A stretch of 64,000 nt of DNA, from contig OX235265.1 of the NCBI GenBank assembly GCA_944472135.2, positions 55,749,112 to 55,813,111 on the forward strand, read 5' to 3'. This document shows positions 23,873 to 35,605 of the stretch, piece by piece (position 1 is the stretch's first letter; the number at the start of each line of letters is the position of its first letter). Origin of the DNA: Trichobilharzia regenti (Eukaryota; Platyhelminthes; Trematoda; Strigeidida; Schistosomatidae). Made by a program: the position numbers and the translations under genes. The notes beneath the pieces are model-generated. The model was not told the origin of the DNA. It searched no databases and worked only from the letters and a program-made list of their open reading frames with translations.

Positions 23873-24769
23873 TCTTCTCACTCCCCACACACGGTGTGCC
23901 ACATAATCCAGTCCACCACGATTAGGAATACCGTGGATGATGGAAGGCAGACTTGTCTTACTCCTGCATCCACTTCAAAGGCTTCGCTGAGTTTTCCTCT
24001 TTGAGTCACTTGACACGTGGTATTGCCATGTAGGTGTTTAAATGAGACTGATGATGATTTGAGTTCTGCACACCATAGTGTTGAAGTAGTTTCTAAATCA
24101 CTTCGTGGCATCACTTCGAAGGCATTTTCAAATTCGGTGAAGTTGATGTAGGAGTTTGACCGCCATTCTAGGCCTTGTTCGATGATGATGCGTTGAGTTG
24201 TATTCTGATCAGTACATGATTCGCCTTTTCTGAATCCAGCTTGTTCCGGCTGTCGAAGTTTCGAGTCCCGAGCTTTATTTAATCTCCCAAAAATGACGCG
24301 ATTCAGTATTTTACTTGGCGTTGGCAAGAGCATGACTCAACGTCAGTTCTTGCAGGGGACTAGATCGCCCTTCCCTGGTAGTTTGGCGAGATGTCTGTTC
24401 TTCCAGTCACCAGGTACCTTCCCCCTCTTCCAATCTCTTCGCAACAGTGGCGTCAGCATATCCAATGGGGTCTGTGCGTCTGTTTCAGTGCTTCTAGAAT
24501 AATTCCATCTTGTCCTCCTGCCTCCCTGACCGACTTTCAGAAGCTTTGAGTCATCCAAGAAGTCTTATTTTGTCGGGAGATTACTGTCCTCTTGCAGCTC
24601 TATGTCTGTTAAGTTGATGGTGGTAGTTCTGGATGAGTTGCAGGCGATGGTCAGTTTAGGAGTCTTTCGAATTAATCAGCCATTTGTTTCATTTGTTACC
24701 CGTACTTCTTGCGCTTCATTATCTTTCTTTGAAGTATTGGTTTGTAGGGATTTTGTTTGATTGTATGGA

Positions 24770-25390
24770 GGATTTCATCATGGACTGACATCAGTTAGAG
24801 AACCACTGGAAAATCTGGGAGTACTGGTGTTATGTTCTAGTTTCCCCGTCGCCAAATTGTTATGTACTCGTCGCTAAATTATTGTTATGGACTGGTCGAG
24901 AAACTAATAGTCCTGACGCGAGAAGGCGGAAATCAGAAGACCACTAGGTTTGCGATGATACTTCTATTGTCCAAACACAAGGAGACGAAAAATAAATGGT
25001 CTCACACCAAAGTGATAAGTAAGTAAAGTAGTTGTAAAGTAAAGTAGTTCACACAAATTGTGAATGCGAATATATATAAATAATTCAGACAAGCGTGGGA
25101 AAAATCATTAGACAGTCTTAACATGAATGGCTAATTATAATGGAGTGTCGATCCAATTATACATAGCGAATATAGCAGACATGCCAACAAACATATATGG
25201 ATATATGTCACCAAGCAACGGACTGTCAACAAACACTCATATTATATATAATATAATATAAGGAGAATACACATTATTAAAGGAGACAAGTCCATACAAG
25301 TGAAGTGGTCACAGACTAACCGAGCAAACAGAAAGAGAGACCAACATGCACACACACACGTAAATATATATATGTGGATACATATCAACT
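24770..25390. mobile_element. Unclassified insertion inside the LINE
   Basis: The LINE is interrupted here. The segment begins with a SINE-like tail on the minus strand (24775-24805, gactgacatcagttagagaacc, reverse of 59090-59120). It continues with tgttatgttctagtttccccgtcgcc (24829 on), which starts TG like an LTR, and ends near a (ta)/(ca) tract at 25345-25375. I find no coding part and no repeated second end. Confidence 0.45.
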
Positions 25391-26121
25391 GGACAGCTGT
25401 TTCGTCCTAGTTTGGGACTCTTTCTTTGATTCTATCTGTGTTGATCTCTCACTAGATAATGACCTGGTAATCTTATATAATGTTCTCGGGTCTCTGTTAC
25501 CTGAAGCCTGTTCAGTGTGTTTGTGTACCGTAGAATTGTTCCTGTCCTTCTTAGCACTCTTCTTCACTTCTTTATTCAGTGCTTTGCACATTGAACTCAG
25601 CTTCACCTTTCGTTGTCCATCTTTGCATTAGTTCATCTTCTGTTTCACCATTCTCATCTCTCTTATTAGCTCCCAGGTGTCCTTTGAAAGCCATTCCATA
25701 ACTTGCCTCTTCTTTCTTCCTAAAGCCGCTGCCAACGTTTCTTCCAACATCACTTTCATAGAATTTCAGTGTTCTCTCCATTGGTATCCTCACTGATGCT
25801 ACGTAATATCTCCAATCTTGTTGAGAGCCTAGATATCTGATGAAATAAAAGTGCTTGAGAACGGATTAAATTTCAGTGTAGCTGTTAATAGAGTAAAAGT
25901 CTGTATCCTTGCTCTGGTGGTTGCAGTGAACGCGTTCTTCGTAGTTTTGTCCTACAGTTTCTGAGTGGTCTATCTCCAGCATTTTGAAGGCCTTCAGCTT
26001 GACCTTGAGGCGTCGTTGCATTAAATTATGGTATGCAACCACACCTGCCCCCCTTCTCGACCGTGTGTCCAACAGACTGTGTCTCCACTTTCTTCAAGAT
26101 GAGATGAAGTACATCTGATTC

Positions 26122-26143
26122 TTGGTGTGTGTGTGTGTGTCCA
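26122..26143 (+). repeat. (GT)n microsatellite
   Basis: A short tgtgtgtgtgtgtg tract inside the decayed LINE copy. Confidence 0.9.
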
Positions 26144-27054
26144 TCAGGATAAATCACGTCGCCTTGCGTATATCCTTGTATTTGTACACACTGCTCCCGA
26201 TCACCGGATCTTTGAATGCACAGAAGTCTTCGAAGACTCCTCCGTCCTCATTCGTTTCGTCGAGAGCCTGCCGGCTCATGATGGATCATCTTGCTGTATT
26301 TTCTGCTTCCAGTCTGGCATTCATATCGCCCATTGAGAATTTGATGTCGCCAATTGCGTCTTATCCCTCCCTGTTTGCAGCTATCTATAGAAATCTGCCT
26401 TCTTCTCCATGTCTGCGCTGTTTGTAGGCGCTTAGCACTGGATAACTATAGCATTCTTTCATTCTCCCTGAGTTGAATCTTGCTGTAATTATCCTGAATA
26501 AAATTTGAACCCACTGCATAAGATTGCTTGATGCTGTTTTAAGATCATAATAGCCACCTCACAATGTGCTTGTGGTTATCTTCTGGATGACTGTAGTATA
26601 TTATTGAATATTTTGTCAACAATTTGTAGTGTCTACCTCCATTCCATCTACCCTCATAGATTTCCAGTACTCTTATTCTATGTATTCTTATTTCTTTTAC
26701 GATCTCAGCAGCCCTACCGGTTAGTCTCAAACATTGTGAGAATATTCCATCGCTGTCATAGAAAAATGACGCATCTGTTGACCAGTCTCGAAAAAAGCTT
26801 TCACCAGCCAGAGAATTTATTTAATTTTCGTATTTGTGTTTTCAAGCAGTCTTAACGGTTCGGTTGTATTTTGCACAAATAATCCATTTAACACACTGCC
26901 GAACGTCTTCCTTTCTTTCCGGTCATAAGAAGGGCTTGCAAAATGGGGAATTTGTAAATTAGGCGAGATTCGAAGTATAGTTGCTTACTTTAATAACTAT
27001 GAAAATCCCCCAAATTCGCTTTGCCCATAGGTTTCTGCTGACAGTTTTAATCAA

Positions 27055-27312
27055 GTTGTGTTTGTGTGATACAGATAGTTTGTGTCAACGGGATATAGTT
27101 CTCACATACTTCCACAGTTCAATTCGGCATTATCAACAGAATACGATATATCTATTTGAACATTCTATTTCATGTCGTTTAATGTAGGCCAAAATCACAC
27201 ACTAAATGATTGGTTAAAGAATACAAATTGTATAGATATAAATAGCTGTTTAATCAGTGGAAAATACACCTTGGCTTCTGTGACTTGCCTTCAGCTGTTA
27301 TAGAGTAACTAT
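27055..27312 (+). repeat. Dispersed repeat R2, plus copy
   Basis: One of four copies of a unit of about 240-330 bp (others at 30450-30790, 42825-43075 minus, and 45010-45247). Diagnostic strings are cacatacttccacagttcaa, cagaatacgatatat, catgtcgtttaatgtaggcc and caaaatcacacactaaatga. It ends near ggcttctgtgacttgccttc, equivalent to the gtaacaacagaagacaag end of repeat R1 read in inverse. No coding capacity. Confidence 0.8.
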
Positions 27313-27761
27313 GACAGTTGACAATTAAAATCTCACAGACATCATTCACAATTCAGAAAACAGTATTATTTTGATTATAAGACTCTATAATATACATCTG
27401 TAAATATGAAAGTCTGTTAATAAGTTATACGCATATGGATACTTGTTAAATTAGTGGCTCTAACTCTAGCCTCATTCCTAAGCTGCTTCTTGATATAGGA
27501 AACTTGTTTACAGTTTGAACAGCCTGTTTTCGACGATTTCTGTTTAATATTGAATATTAGGCCATACATCTTTTTTTAAATTAACTTTTTCGAATGCTTC
27601 TGGATAAATTTTTGAGATAGAGCGGCAAAGTTTTGTTAAAAGCAGAATTGAATGTTGTAGGTGCTTTGTTTTATTGATTGGTTGTTTATCTTACATTTTG
27701 GAAGTTTAGTCGTGTATATCATCTAGCTAAAATGAGATAGAATGACTTCAACTCCAGGCAC

Positions 27762-27925
27762 CTGTTAGAATGTGCTTTTGTTTTGTATGTATTGGCGTCG
27801 TCGCATCTTCTATGTTGTCCTCAAATTCAGTATGCATTATTTCAAAAGTAATGCATATCGCATCTTCACATCGTACAAATTCATCAGTTTCATTTTTCAT
27901 TTGATTTAGACGGATATTTTTCGTG
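27762..27925 (-). CDS. Possible phosphodiesterase exon, end of GAF-B
   Basis: It starts after a strong acceptor (ggttctttctacag) with 1 nt of a split codon and encodes TKNIRLNQMKNETDEFVRCE then DAICITFEIM. The pattern hydrophobic-Q-hydrophobic-KN followed by F..ED......F is that of the last strand and helix of a GAF domain, the place expected between 34037 and 8748. The proposed donor (acag|gtgcct) is ordinary, but the phase does not match the exon at 8748, so a further exon or another boundary would be needed. Tentative. Confidence 0.35.
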
Positions 27926-28369
27926 CTGTAGAAAGAACCAGTGTAAGTGAAGCAGCAGATTAAGCAGGCGCGTATCACCCCACGTTTGCTGCTGTCAAAC
28001 TCTGGTGTTATGGCCTCTTCCGTTGTGTACTCCTGCTTTCTCTGTTGCAGAGAATAATATATTTTCCTAAAGCAAGAATGTTTTATGACAGTGTCCTTTG
28101 ATTCACATTGCTGTGTTGAGGCTTGGACAAAACACATTCATAATCACTAAGCACAGATGTTTTCGTTACATTCTAGAGCAACATTTTTTATCCCAGGAGT
28201 AAATGGAAATACTATGGAAGACTAGTATCTTCAAACTGGTTTATTCATGCTAACTATTGCAGCTATGAAGTGATCATTTCTGACTGACTGACAGAACTTT
28301 AAATATAGCCATTTAAATGAAGGCCTCAGAGTTTCAGCACACTTTGATTTCATAATTTATAGCTTAATT

Positions 28370-28965
28370 ATTTAAGACGGATTGAATCTGAATCGAACGA
28401 TTCATTTTCGAACTCCGAAGCTCTCAAAAGCTTCGAAGAGTCTTGCGGTGATTTCTGAGATGTATGGTAAGGCGATTTTCTTTATGCTTTCCTTGGAGGC
28501 CTTTGATTTGATAGGTTGGCTTGAGGGTATATGTCTTCTAATGAAATTCCGTGGATATCCATTCTTTCGGAAGACATCCATGAGATATCTTTCTTCAATT
28601 TTCTTTAAGGTGGGAGTGCTGCAATGAGTCCTTGCCCTCTTGAATAGTGTTTGTATGCAAATCTTTATGTGTGTTATTGGATTGTTGCTGTTCTAATTCA
28701 AGAATTGGTCTGTGTGGGTTGATTTTTTATAAACTTGAGTTTCTAACTCCCCCGTCGTTGTTCGCTTGACTAAGACGTCCAAAAATGGGATTTGGTTCTC
28801 GGACTCCTCTTCTCTTGTGAATCCGATGTCGTTGAAGACTTTGTTTGTTAAGTTGTGAGTTTTATCCAACTCGTTTCTTTTGATTAATACAAATGTGTCG
28901 TTGACGTATCGTATCCAAATTTTGGGTTTGATCTTTGGTAGGATTATGTGTTCGAGCTTTTAGAC
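28370..28965 (-). pseudogene. PLE reverse transcriptase fragment
   Basis: On the minus strand from 28930: KPKIWIRYVNDTFVLIKRNE (the catalytic YxDD-type motif, here YVND), QIPFLDVLVKRT, VYKKSTHTDQFLN, stop, then NPITHIKICIQTLFKRARTH, IEERYLMDVFRKNGYPRNFI and KKIALPYISEITARLFEAFE. This is palm to thumb of a Penelope-like RT up to the segment before GIY-YIG. The second D of the motif is intact while the first is N, and one stop interrupts it. The order and spacing are otherwise right. Confidence 0.85.
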
Positions 28966-29426
28966 AGAGGAAACACCAAGAATGCTAGATAATTTTTAGA
29001 AGCCCAGTATTCCAGTGAATCGTCAATTAATAGACACATTGGCTTACATAAAATTTACCAACTGATTAGAAGGAAATGTCACACACAGAGGGTCAAAGTT
29101 CAAGTCAAGGAAACAATCAGTTCCAATACAAGTAGCCTAGAGGGTGTGAAAACACACAAAGACAAGCAATCACGTTCAAGGTCACCAGGAGAGATGACTA
29201 ATAAACTCGTGGAGAAATCTAAAAGCTCTAAAAGCTTCGCAAATCAACTATCCAGCTCAGAGAGCACAAGCACATCAAAATCATCCACCTGAGCTATACA
29301 TCCCCATCATATTTAGTGTGTTTTTGTTGTTAAGTTAGCAAAAAGTTAAGTCTTCAAGATATTTTCAGGTTTTATATGTATTTATATTTGCATGATACGA
29401 TATTGTTTCACCTTTTAAATTTGCAG

Positions 29427-29638
29427 CATCTTATATTTATTCAACGAGTGAACTCGTCAACAATGAGCTTAATCAATGAATTTGTGTGTCAGATGACCAA
29501 TATCTCATGTACCCGGGAAAGTCGAACTGCAAAAAATGCAAATCTGAAAGTAAAATCCAAAAGAGTAACTACTGACAACAGAATGAACAAATGTTTTATT
29601 TTTCATTCTTACAGTGAACATGAATTAACTAAAAATAG
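29427..29638 (+). CDS. Candidate exon of an unrecognised plus-strand gene
   Basis: 212 bp open between a good acceptor (caccttttaaatttgcag) and donor (aaatag|gtaagc). It starts in phase 0 and ends with 2 nt of a split codon. Residues include MSLINEFVCQMTNISCTRES and KCFIFHSYSEHELTKN; it is basic and polar in the middle, without a motif I know. The next candidate exon (32287) starts with exactly the one base needed (AG+T, Ser). The gene would lie in a phosphodiesterase intron on the opposite strand. Function unknown. Confidence 0.45.
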
Positions 29639-30449
29639 GTAAGCTTTGTACTGAACTATATTTCACATAAATTCAATGCACAGACTTCATAAAAGCTGAA
29701 AGCTAAGGAAACAAAGGAAAGCAATGCACTAGGTCTCTTGCTGTGTACCCAGTTGGTACGTGTAGAAAGAATACCTAGATGACACACAGTGAAGGATTGA
29801 TTTGCCCTCCGGTATATTTTATTAATGACTCAATTTAGTGCGTCTTTGTATTAACTACACCTCATATCTCCAAAGTATATAACGTACAAGTAGTAATTGC
29901 AGTAATTATACGAAGGTTAACTACTGTGAAAAGGAAGTAATAAAGTTATACGATGTGAAGTTTAATAGTTGTCAGTAACAGTCAACTACTAGGAGATATG
30001 AAATTTCACTACTTTACCACAACGTAGCAGGGAAGTGAACAGACCAAGTTTCACTTATTTCCTTTCATTTATAAACCTTAATAAATTCAAAAACGGGTTT
30101 GAAAGCTAGTATTGTGTTACAAACAAATCAGTTCCTTGCTAAAGAATTCGAGATTCAAGCATAAGATGACGAAAACTAAAGTTCTGTCAAAAACCCCAAT
30201 AAAATATTCACAACTCCGAAAATAAGGAAAAACAGTTAAAAGCAGTTAGCCTGATAATTCCAGTGTGGGAATATGCATAGCTTTGGATATAGAAGTGAAA
30301 AGTAGAGCAAATCAGAGGAAAAATGAGAGAGAACCTGATGTTGAAATTGACCCTAACAGAACTTGATAGCATTTTTAACTGTTGGATTTTTTAACAACAT
30401 AACAAAAACACATTTAAGGAGAACGAGGTTAGTAATCAGTACAATTGTG

Positions 30450-30790
30450 GTGGTGTTATACAGACAGTGTATGTCAAGGGAATATTATTCTCACATACTT
30501 CCACAGTTCAATTCAGCATTACCAACAGAATACGATATATCCATTTGAACATTCTAGCTGATGTTAGAGACAGAATACTTTTCCCACAGTTATATACCGC
30601 ATTTGCAACAGAATACTACGTATATTTGAACATTCTATTTCATGTCGTTTAATGTAGGCCAAAATCACACACTAAATGATTGGTTAAAGAATATAAACTG
30701 TATAGATATAAATAGCTGTTTGATCAGTGGAAAATATACCTTGGCTTCCGTGTCTTACCTTCTGTTGCTACACAATGACTAAATTTTTAG
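30450..30790 (+). repeat. Dispersed repeat R2, plus copy with internal insertion
   Basis: It matches 27055-27312 but carries an extra 60-70 bp near 30550-30615 that itself repeats part of the unit (acagaatac ... ttgaacattct occurs twice), which looks like internal duplication. It ends cttccgtgtcttaccttctgttgctac. Confidence 0.8.
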
Positions 30791-32286
30791 GTGAGTTTCG
30801 TCCAAATAATAATCCAGTCACAGTGTGGAACACAGATATTAGTATGGAACTAGTTCAGTATCCTCATTGTTTGTCTGATAAGATTCTCTGCAAGTCACCA
30901 TGAGAACATATCACAATAAATGCTCATCAGGGAAGAAATTAAGATAATTCTTATAGAAATCGAAACTCCACCAATGAATAGCAGCATAGCTGCTAAAATA
31001 TGCATATAATCAACTATTCTTACACATATTTACTCAGTGGAGTCCCAGTGTGAATGAACGTTTCGAATTACTGCTGGTTTTCAAACCCTGGTTCATATGT
31101 TGTTTGTTCTGTCTAGTAGCAGTGTAGCAGACAGACTAGACTTCTGAGCTGATCACGATAAGATTTCAATTGTATGACATTTTGATATCACGTGACTGAA
31201 ATATGCAGGACAACTCATCCGTGTGCAACACTGTGTTTTTACATGCTCACTGTCCAAGGAATACTTTAACCAGAAGCTAACCCTGTTGGATTGTCAAAAC
31301 AACTCCATATAATGTCACTGAAACCCATCTGATAAGATGTGTTTTCTCTACATTAATAAAAATGGGAAACTGTTAAGAATACATATTTAGTCCTAAAGGT
31401 GGAAACTTGTGTTCGCAAACATAAAGGAGATACTGTCATAACCTTGTTAACTTTAGGAGTAAATAACTATATTGTTGTCTGATGATGCAGCCATTTACTG
31501 AAATCTGAACATACGTTAGTAGGTTTCATTATACTTGCTCAAATCTTTTATACAGTACAGAATCCTTACTTATGCACTTGAGTTAAAATGAACACTATTC
31601 CTTCAACAAATATTAATTTCTAATAAAACTAAATATCCATAGGTTTCATTTTCATTGTTAAACAAATTAATTCCATCCGTATTCCGAATTAGCTTGTAAT
31701 GTCTTCCAAAAGGAAAATTGAATCAGAAGTGTGCCTAATTTATTCATACAAATAACGAAGTCACTAACCTTTAGTTTAATGTGAATTAAGTCGTTAGAAT
31801 GCTTTAGCGATTTAAGAAGTGTCATAAAATGCTCAGCATGAAAATTTCATATATTTACGTAAGAAGCTGGTTTAAATGGACAATAGAACTCTGCCACATT
31901 CGAGAATATCGATCCACCTAGTGATAGAAACAGAGCTGCATTTGGCCACAGTAGAGATACTGGTGGGTCGCCTTACTTCGGGACTCGGTGATACCGGTTC
32001 AAATCTCAGACGGAAGCCTATTATTTTCTACGGTTCACTTTTACCGTTGCTAGTCAATGATATGAAAAACTAAATATGGGTAAGACCTTTTTTGGATTGA
32101 GATTACGGATTTTATAGCTTCACATCATGACAGATTTGAACTCCTATGTTTTACCGAAGGAGTACGACGAAATGAATAGTTTGACCAAATAACACAACAA
32201 ACACGTGTAAATATGTTTGACAATAATGCTGAATTTATCTGCTTTCACAACCTCATCAATTTCTTTCTATCCTTTACTTTTTACAG
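30791..32286. other. No gene seen; weak SINE head at about 31950-32025
   Basis: AT-rich. Around 31950-32025 the strings ggtgggtcgccttacttcggg and ggttcaaatctc resemble the A and B boxes of a tRNA-derived SINE, but imperfectly. Confidence 0.4.
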
Positions 32287-32384
32287 TGTTAGAAGTTTCG
32301 TCATAAAAGTGGATAATATTAGGAATATGGAGTTGCGTAGCTTGTTCCTTCTCGAAAAACCAACAGTGAAAAAACTGAAATTCG
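32287..32384 (+). CDS. Second candidate exon of the unrecognised plus-strand gene
   Basis: 98 bp between an excellent acceptor (tcctttactttttacag) and donor (ttcg|gtgagt). It encodes VRSFVIKVDNIRNMELRSLF and LLEKPTVKKLKF after a split Ser codon completed from 29638. The alternating hydrophobic pattern suggests folded protein rather than chance. No family recognised; the following exon, which must start with 2 nt, was not found. Confidence 0.45.
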
Positions 32385-33027
32385 GTGAGTATTACCTCAG
32401 AGATTGCATATTTACACTAAATACGTATTATTCGACCGAATTACACTTATTAGTTGTCTGACTGATTGCTGATAAGATTCAGTACTGAAGTAAACTCGTA
32501 TAACTACACTTCTACTCTTAATAAAGTGTAAACTCTTACATTACACAATGATGTGGAGTTTTTCGGAAAATATCGCACTTAATCTACGAATGGTTAAAGC
32601 TATCTTTAACGGTCAGAATAATCATACCTTAACACCTTACCTAGCAGAGTGCCTTTCACATAACAAGTTAGTCACGAAAACTTTGATGAGATTAGCTAGA
32701 TTTTGTCAATTTTAGTAGTGTTTACACCACATGATTTGAGATTAAAAGTTAAGTCATTAGATTAAATATGCAACCCAATATTAATAGAGTAACTATCTAC
32801 TTTTATTTAACAAGTCTTTAGAGTAAATTAATTCATTTCCAGTCATTTAAATTTATTCAGCGCAGAAGTAATTCGAGCGAAAAACTTAAAATGTGAGGAA
32901 ATCGCTATAAGTAATCTTTTTTTACATATAAAGCACCAAATACAGTTTTTGTTCTTCATCTTTTTTGAGGTTTTGAGCTCAAACTTCTTTTTCACTGGCT
33001 GAATACTGATCTTAAAAACTATTGAAC

Positions 33028-33100
33028 TTATATCTAGGCAATGTTCATGTTTTCTAATATATCGAATATGTAGGATATTTCTCGTGGAATTTATATCGAA
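33028..33100 (-). CDS. Possible phosphodiesterase exon, middle of GAF-B
   Basis: It begins after a pyrimidine-rich acceptor (tttctcgtcagcag) and reads FDINSTRNILHIRYIRKHEH. This resembles the D...T.(T)RNILC.PI segment of GAF domains in PDE2/5/11. The donor (ataa|gttcaa) is poor and the open frame runs on, so the 3' boundary is unsure. Confidence 0.35.
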
Positions 33101-34036
33101 CTGCTGACGAGAAAGCTCGAACAAAATGAACTATGATGATGTTACTGGCAGCCTACCTAAAGCACAGGGCTACATGACTATCCATTTTTCGTGATTCATA
33201 ATGACTTTGTTAATGTTTAACTTTTCAAGCACAATTTTTTATTCGAAAATCCATGTGAACACAATATTTCTGTATCTAAGTTTGTTATATTGAATAAACT
33301 TATCTAATATGAAATTTTACGCTTAAAATAATTTATTAAGCATAGCGTGCCTAAAAATAATTTGCATGTTTTTGCCAGAGATTTTCACACAGAAATGAAT
33401 TTCTCCAATAGTACATGAATTCAACTGCCATTTCGTTTTGACCACATATAGATGAAAAATGATACTCCAAAAAATAGTTGTGGTTATTCACTAATGACAC
33501 TTCAGATTGGTTTTACAATATTCAGTGACTGAACATCTAACATGCGCTTCCACATGCATGTCTATGGAGTGAAACCATGTCTTTTATAAATGAAAATGTT
33601 GTCTATAGGCGATCTCTGCGGAAAAGTTTCGGTAGATTATTTTAGGCAAACAAAAATTAATGAAATCTGCCACTCCGTTACCCTTGAACATATAGAGATT
33701 ACAGTATCATTTAAGAATTCTTAAAATTAATCTACTTTCAGTTATAGTTATAACATCAGTATTCAACTAGACAATATTGCAACACATTCTGTCACTCAAA
33801 AGTACTAAGGTATTAAAAATACATTCATTTCATTTCATTGCAAACCCATAGATTTTAATTATACACCAGTCGTACCATGTGGCTTGGAACTCAGGGATCT
33901 GCTATTCAAAAATGTGTAGAGAAGAACTGTCTTGTTATCAAGAAGCAGTACATGTTCAACATGCAAAGTGAATACTTTTTGACTACAATAAACTCGAATT
34001 GGAGAGAAAGTGAAAAGCAGCAATTAGTGTACTTAC

Positions 34037-34112
34037 TTGAATTTTTAATGGATATTGGTTCAGTTCTTCTATCCATTCTTGTTCAGCTTTATCAAAATGA
34101 TAAATTGAAATG
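34037..34112 (-). CDS. PDE2-like phosphodiesterase, GAF-B exon
   Basis: 76 bp: acceptor acattctccag, donor gtaagt. One base completes a codon with the previous exon (AG+C, Ser), then come ISIYHFDKAEQEWIEELNQY and PLKIQ. With the previous exon this reads KKLINFDSISIYHFDK, the first strand of a GAF domain, normally the cyclic-nucleotide-binding module that regulates these enzymes. The ends agree in phase with 35505. It is hidden under an unrelated open frame on the other strand. Confidence 0.75.
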
Positions 34113-34674
34113 CTGGAGAATGTTTAAAAAATATTTCCATGTTTTATGGTTCATATCCATTTGGGTGAGAAAAGAAGCAAATTGTAAATATGCTATATAA
34201 GTAAATTATTGGACGTAAACAAAAGCATACGGCGAATTTAATTTTTCAAAACGATATTTTGTATGCTCAGCGCACCGATAACGCATCTATTGTCTAGGAA
34301 AATGTTGATGCATCTGAGTATAGCGATTTATAGAAATTAGAAATTCATACCAGATTCAGTCTATAAAGCTGTCGTATGTATAACAAATGAGCCATTCACG
34401 CACTATGTGCGTTTTAGATGACTCAGATGCATTTTGATTATCATTTTTAATTAGCTCACAACACGAGTCACCATTCAAATGATAATCTACACCTTTATAC
34501 TTTGTTTCTACAAAAACATGAATTGTAGTAGACTTAGTCTATGAAAACTGGTCTTGGAAAGTTGCAGTAACATGCCTTTAAAAAATAATGGATATTTATT
34601 AAAGCATAATCTTTTAATCTAGATTTCATAGGCAATTTATATCCCATGTTGCCCAAACGCGAAAATTTGCATTA

Positions 34675-34950
34675 GGAAACCGACGTGCTGGCAGGAAGGG
34701 AAGCTAAAACAGGACTTCAGGTGATCACAGAGAAGAAATACAACATATGTAGCATGATCATTATCAGTGTGAGAAATCTAAAGGAAGTCAGCTGCTGAAC
34801 TCCCCTTGGCGGAATCATTTCAACTACAGGTACCATAGATGAGGATGTCGAATGATTCCAGGATCGTGAAGGCGAGGCCCACATTCACTACTCCTAAACC
34901 AGTGTAGAAGTTGATTTGGAAGACAATCAGTGACTCATCCTCAAGACGAA
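34675..34950 (+). mobile_element. RTE-type LINE fragment
   Basis: About 275 bp align with 56330-56590 of the intact copy: ggacttcaggtgatcacagagaa, gaatcatttcaactacaggtacc, gatgaggatgtcgaa, ccagtgtagaagttgatttgg. Truncated at both sides and full of stops. Confidence 0.8.
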
Positions 34951-35504
34951 CTCTCACGCATATATATATATATCACTGGTGAAAACAAAATATGTTTTCA
35001 AACATAGGCTTATTGACTGCAGGTTTGGTAAATGTGCAAGACATTCAAGCTTAATCACTCAGTTGACAAAGTAATGATCACATAATAATCTGTAGAGACC
35101 AAAGAGGCGTTATGCGATTACGTTAACTTATAGTATATGGTTGAAAGAGCTTTAACTCACTAATGAATGTTTAAGAAAATAATTGCAAGGCAGAAACAGA
35201 AACTGCAATTCTCTCCATATAGAAGTTTAGTAAATAGTTCTCTTACATTCAAAATTAGAGTTGGTAGTCAGAAATTTCAATGAGAATAAATTCAAAATCG
35301 TCACTATTCAAAGACATCATATGGTTTACTGTTAAAAAATTCTTCACGTCAAAAAATCTTAAAGAAATCAAACGATTTTATTCGTGAAACTAGTTGTCTT
35401 TTATAGTATTATTTTGAATTCATTTTTGATGATTATTCCGAAAAACCTCATTTCTAATTAACTAATAGTAAATATAATTGTACAAAATTTTTGATACTGT
35501 TTAC

Positions 35505-35605
35505 CTGTCAAAGTTGATGAGTTTCTTTAGGCTGTCTGCAATGTTTTCAAATAGACCTGTTTTACTCTCAATACAACTGAAATTTGCAAGTTCTCTATGA
35601 AAAAT
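35505..35605 (-). CDS. PDE2-like phosphodiesterase, exon leading into GAF-B
   Basis: 101 bp between acceptor taattatttctag and donor gtaaac. It encodes IFHRELANFSCIESKTGLFE and NIADSLKKLINFD plus 2 nt that pair with the next exon. Helical start followed by the first GAF strand, as expected for the helix linking GAF-A to GAF-B. Phase 0 start fits the phase 0 end of 37221. Three successive phase matches (37221, 35505, 34037) make chance unlikely. Confidence 0.75.

Larger units (their letters stand above)
22735..26770 (-). mobile_element. RTE-type LINE, decayed minus copy with two later insertions
   Basis: On the minus strand one meets, from right to left, the endonuclease (GRAAEIVKEIRIHRIRVLEI at about 26700; endonuclease C-terminal part near 25870-26080), the linker (LNKEVKKSAKKDRNN, 25570-25600), the RT (KILNRVIFGRLNKA and PEQAGFRKGESC at 24230-24310; ADD region lost or altered) and the 3' part near 22890-23100. 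All match the element at 53985-57075. Stops and shifts are frequent. Insertions at 23560-23872 and about 24770-25390 split it. Confidence 0.9.

Noticed and set aside
33877..34200. Plus-strand open frame of 107 codons (MWLGTQGSAIQK...)
   Set aside because: It overlaps the well-framed minus-strand GAF exon at 34037-34112; no motif and no splice signals on the plus strand.
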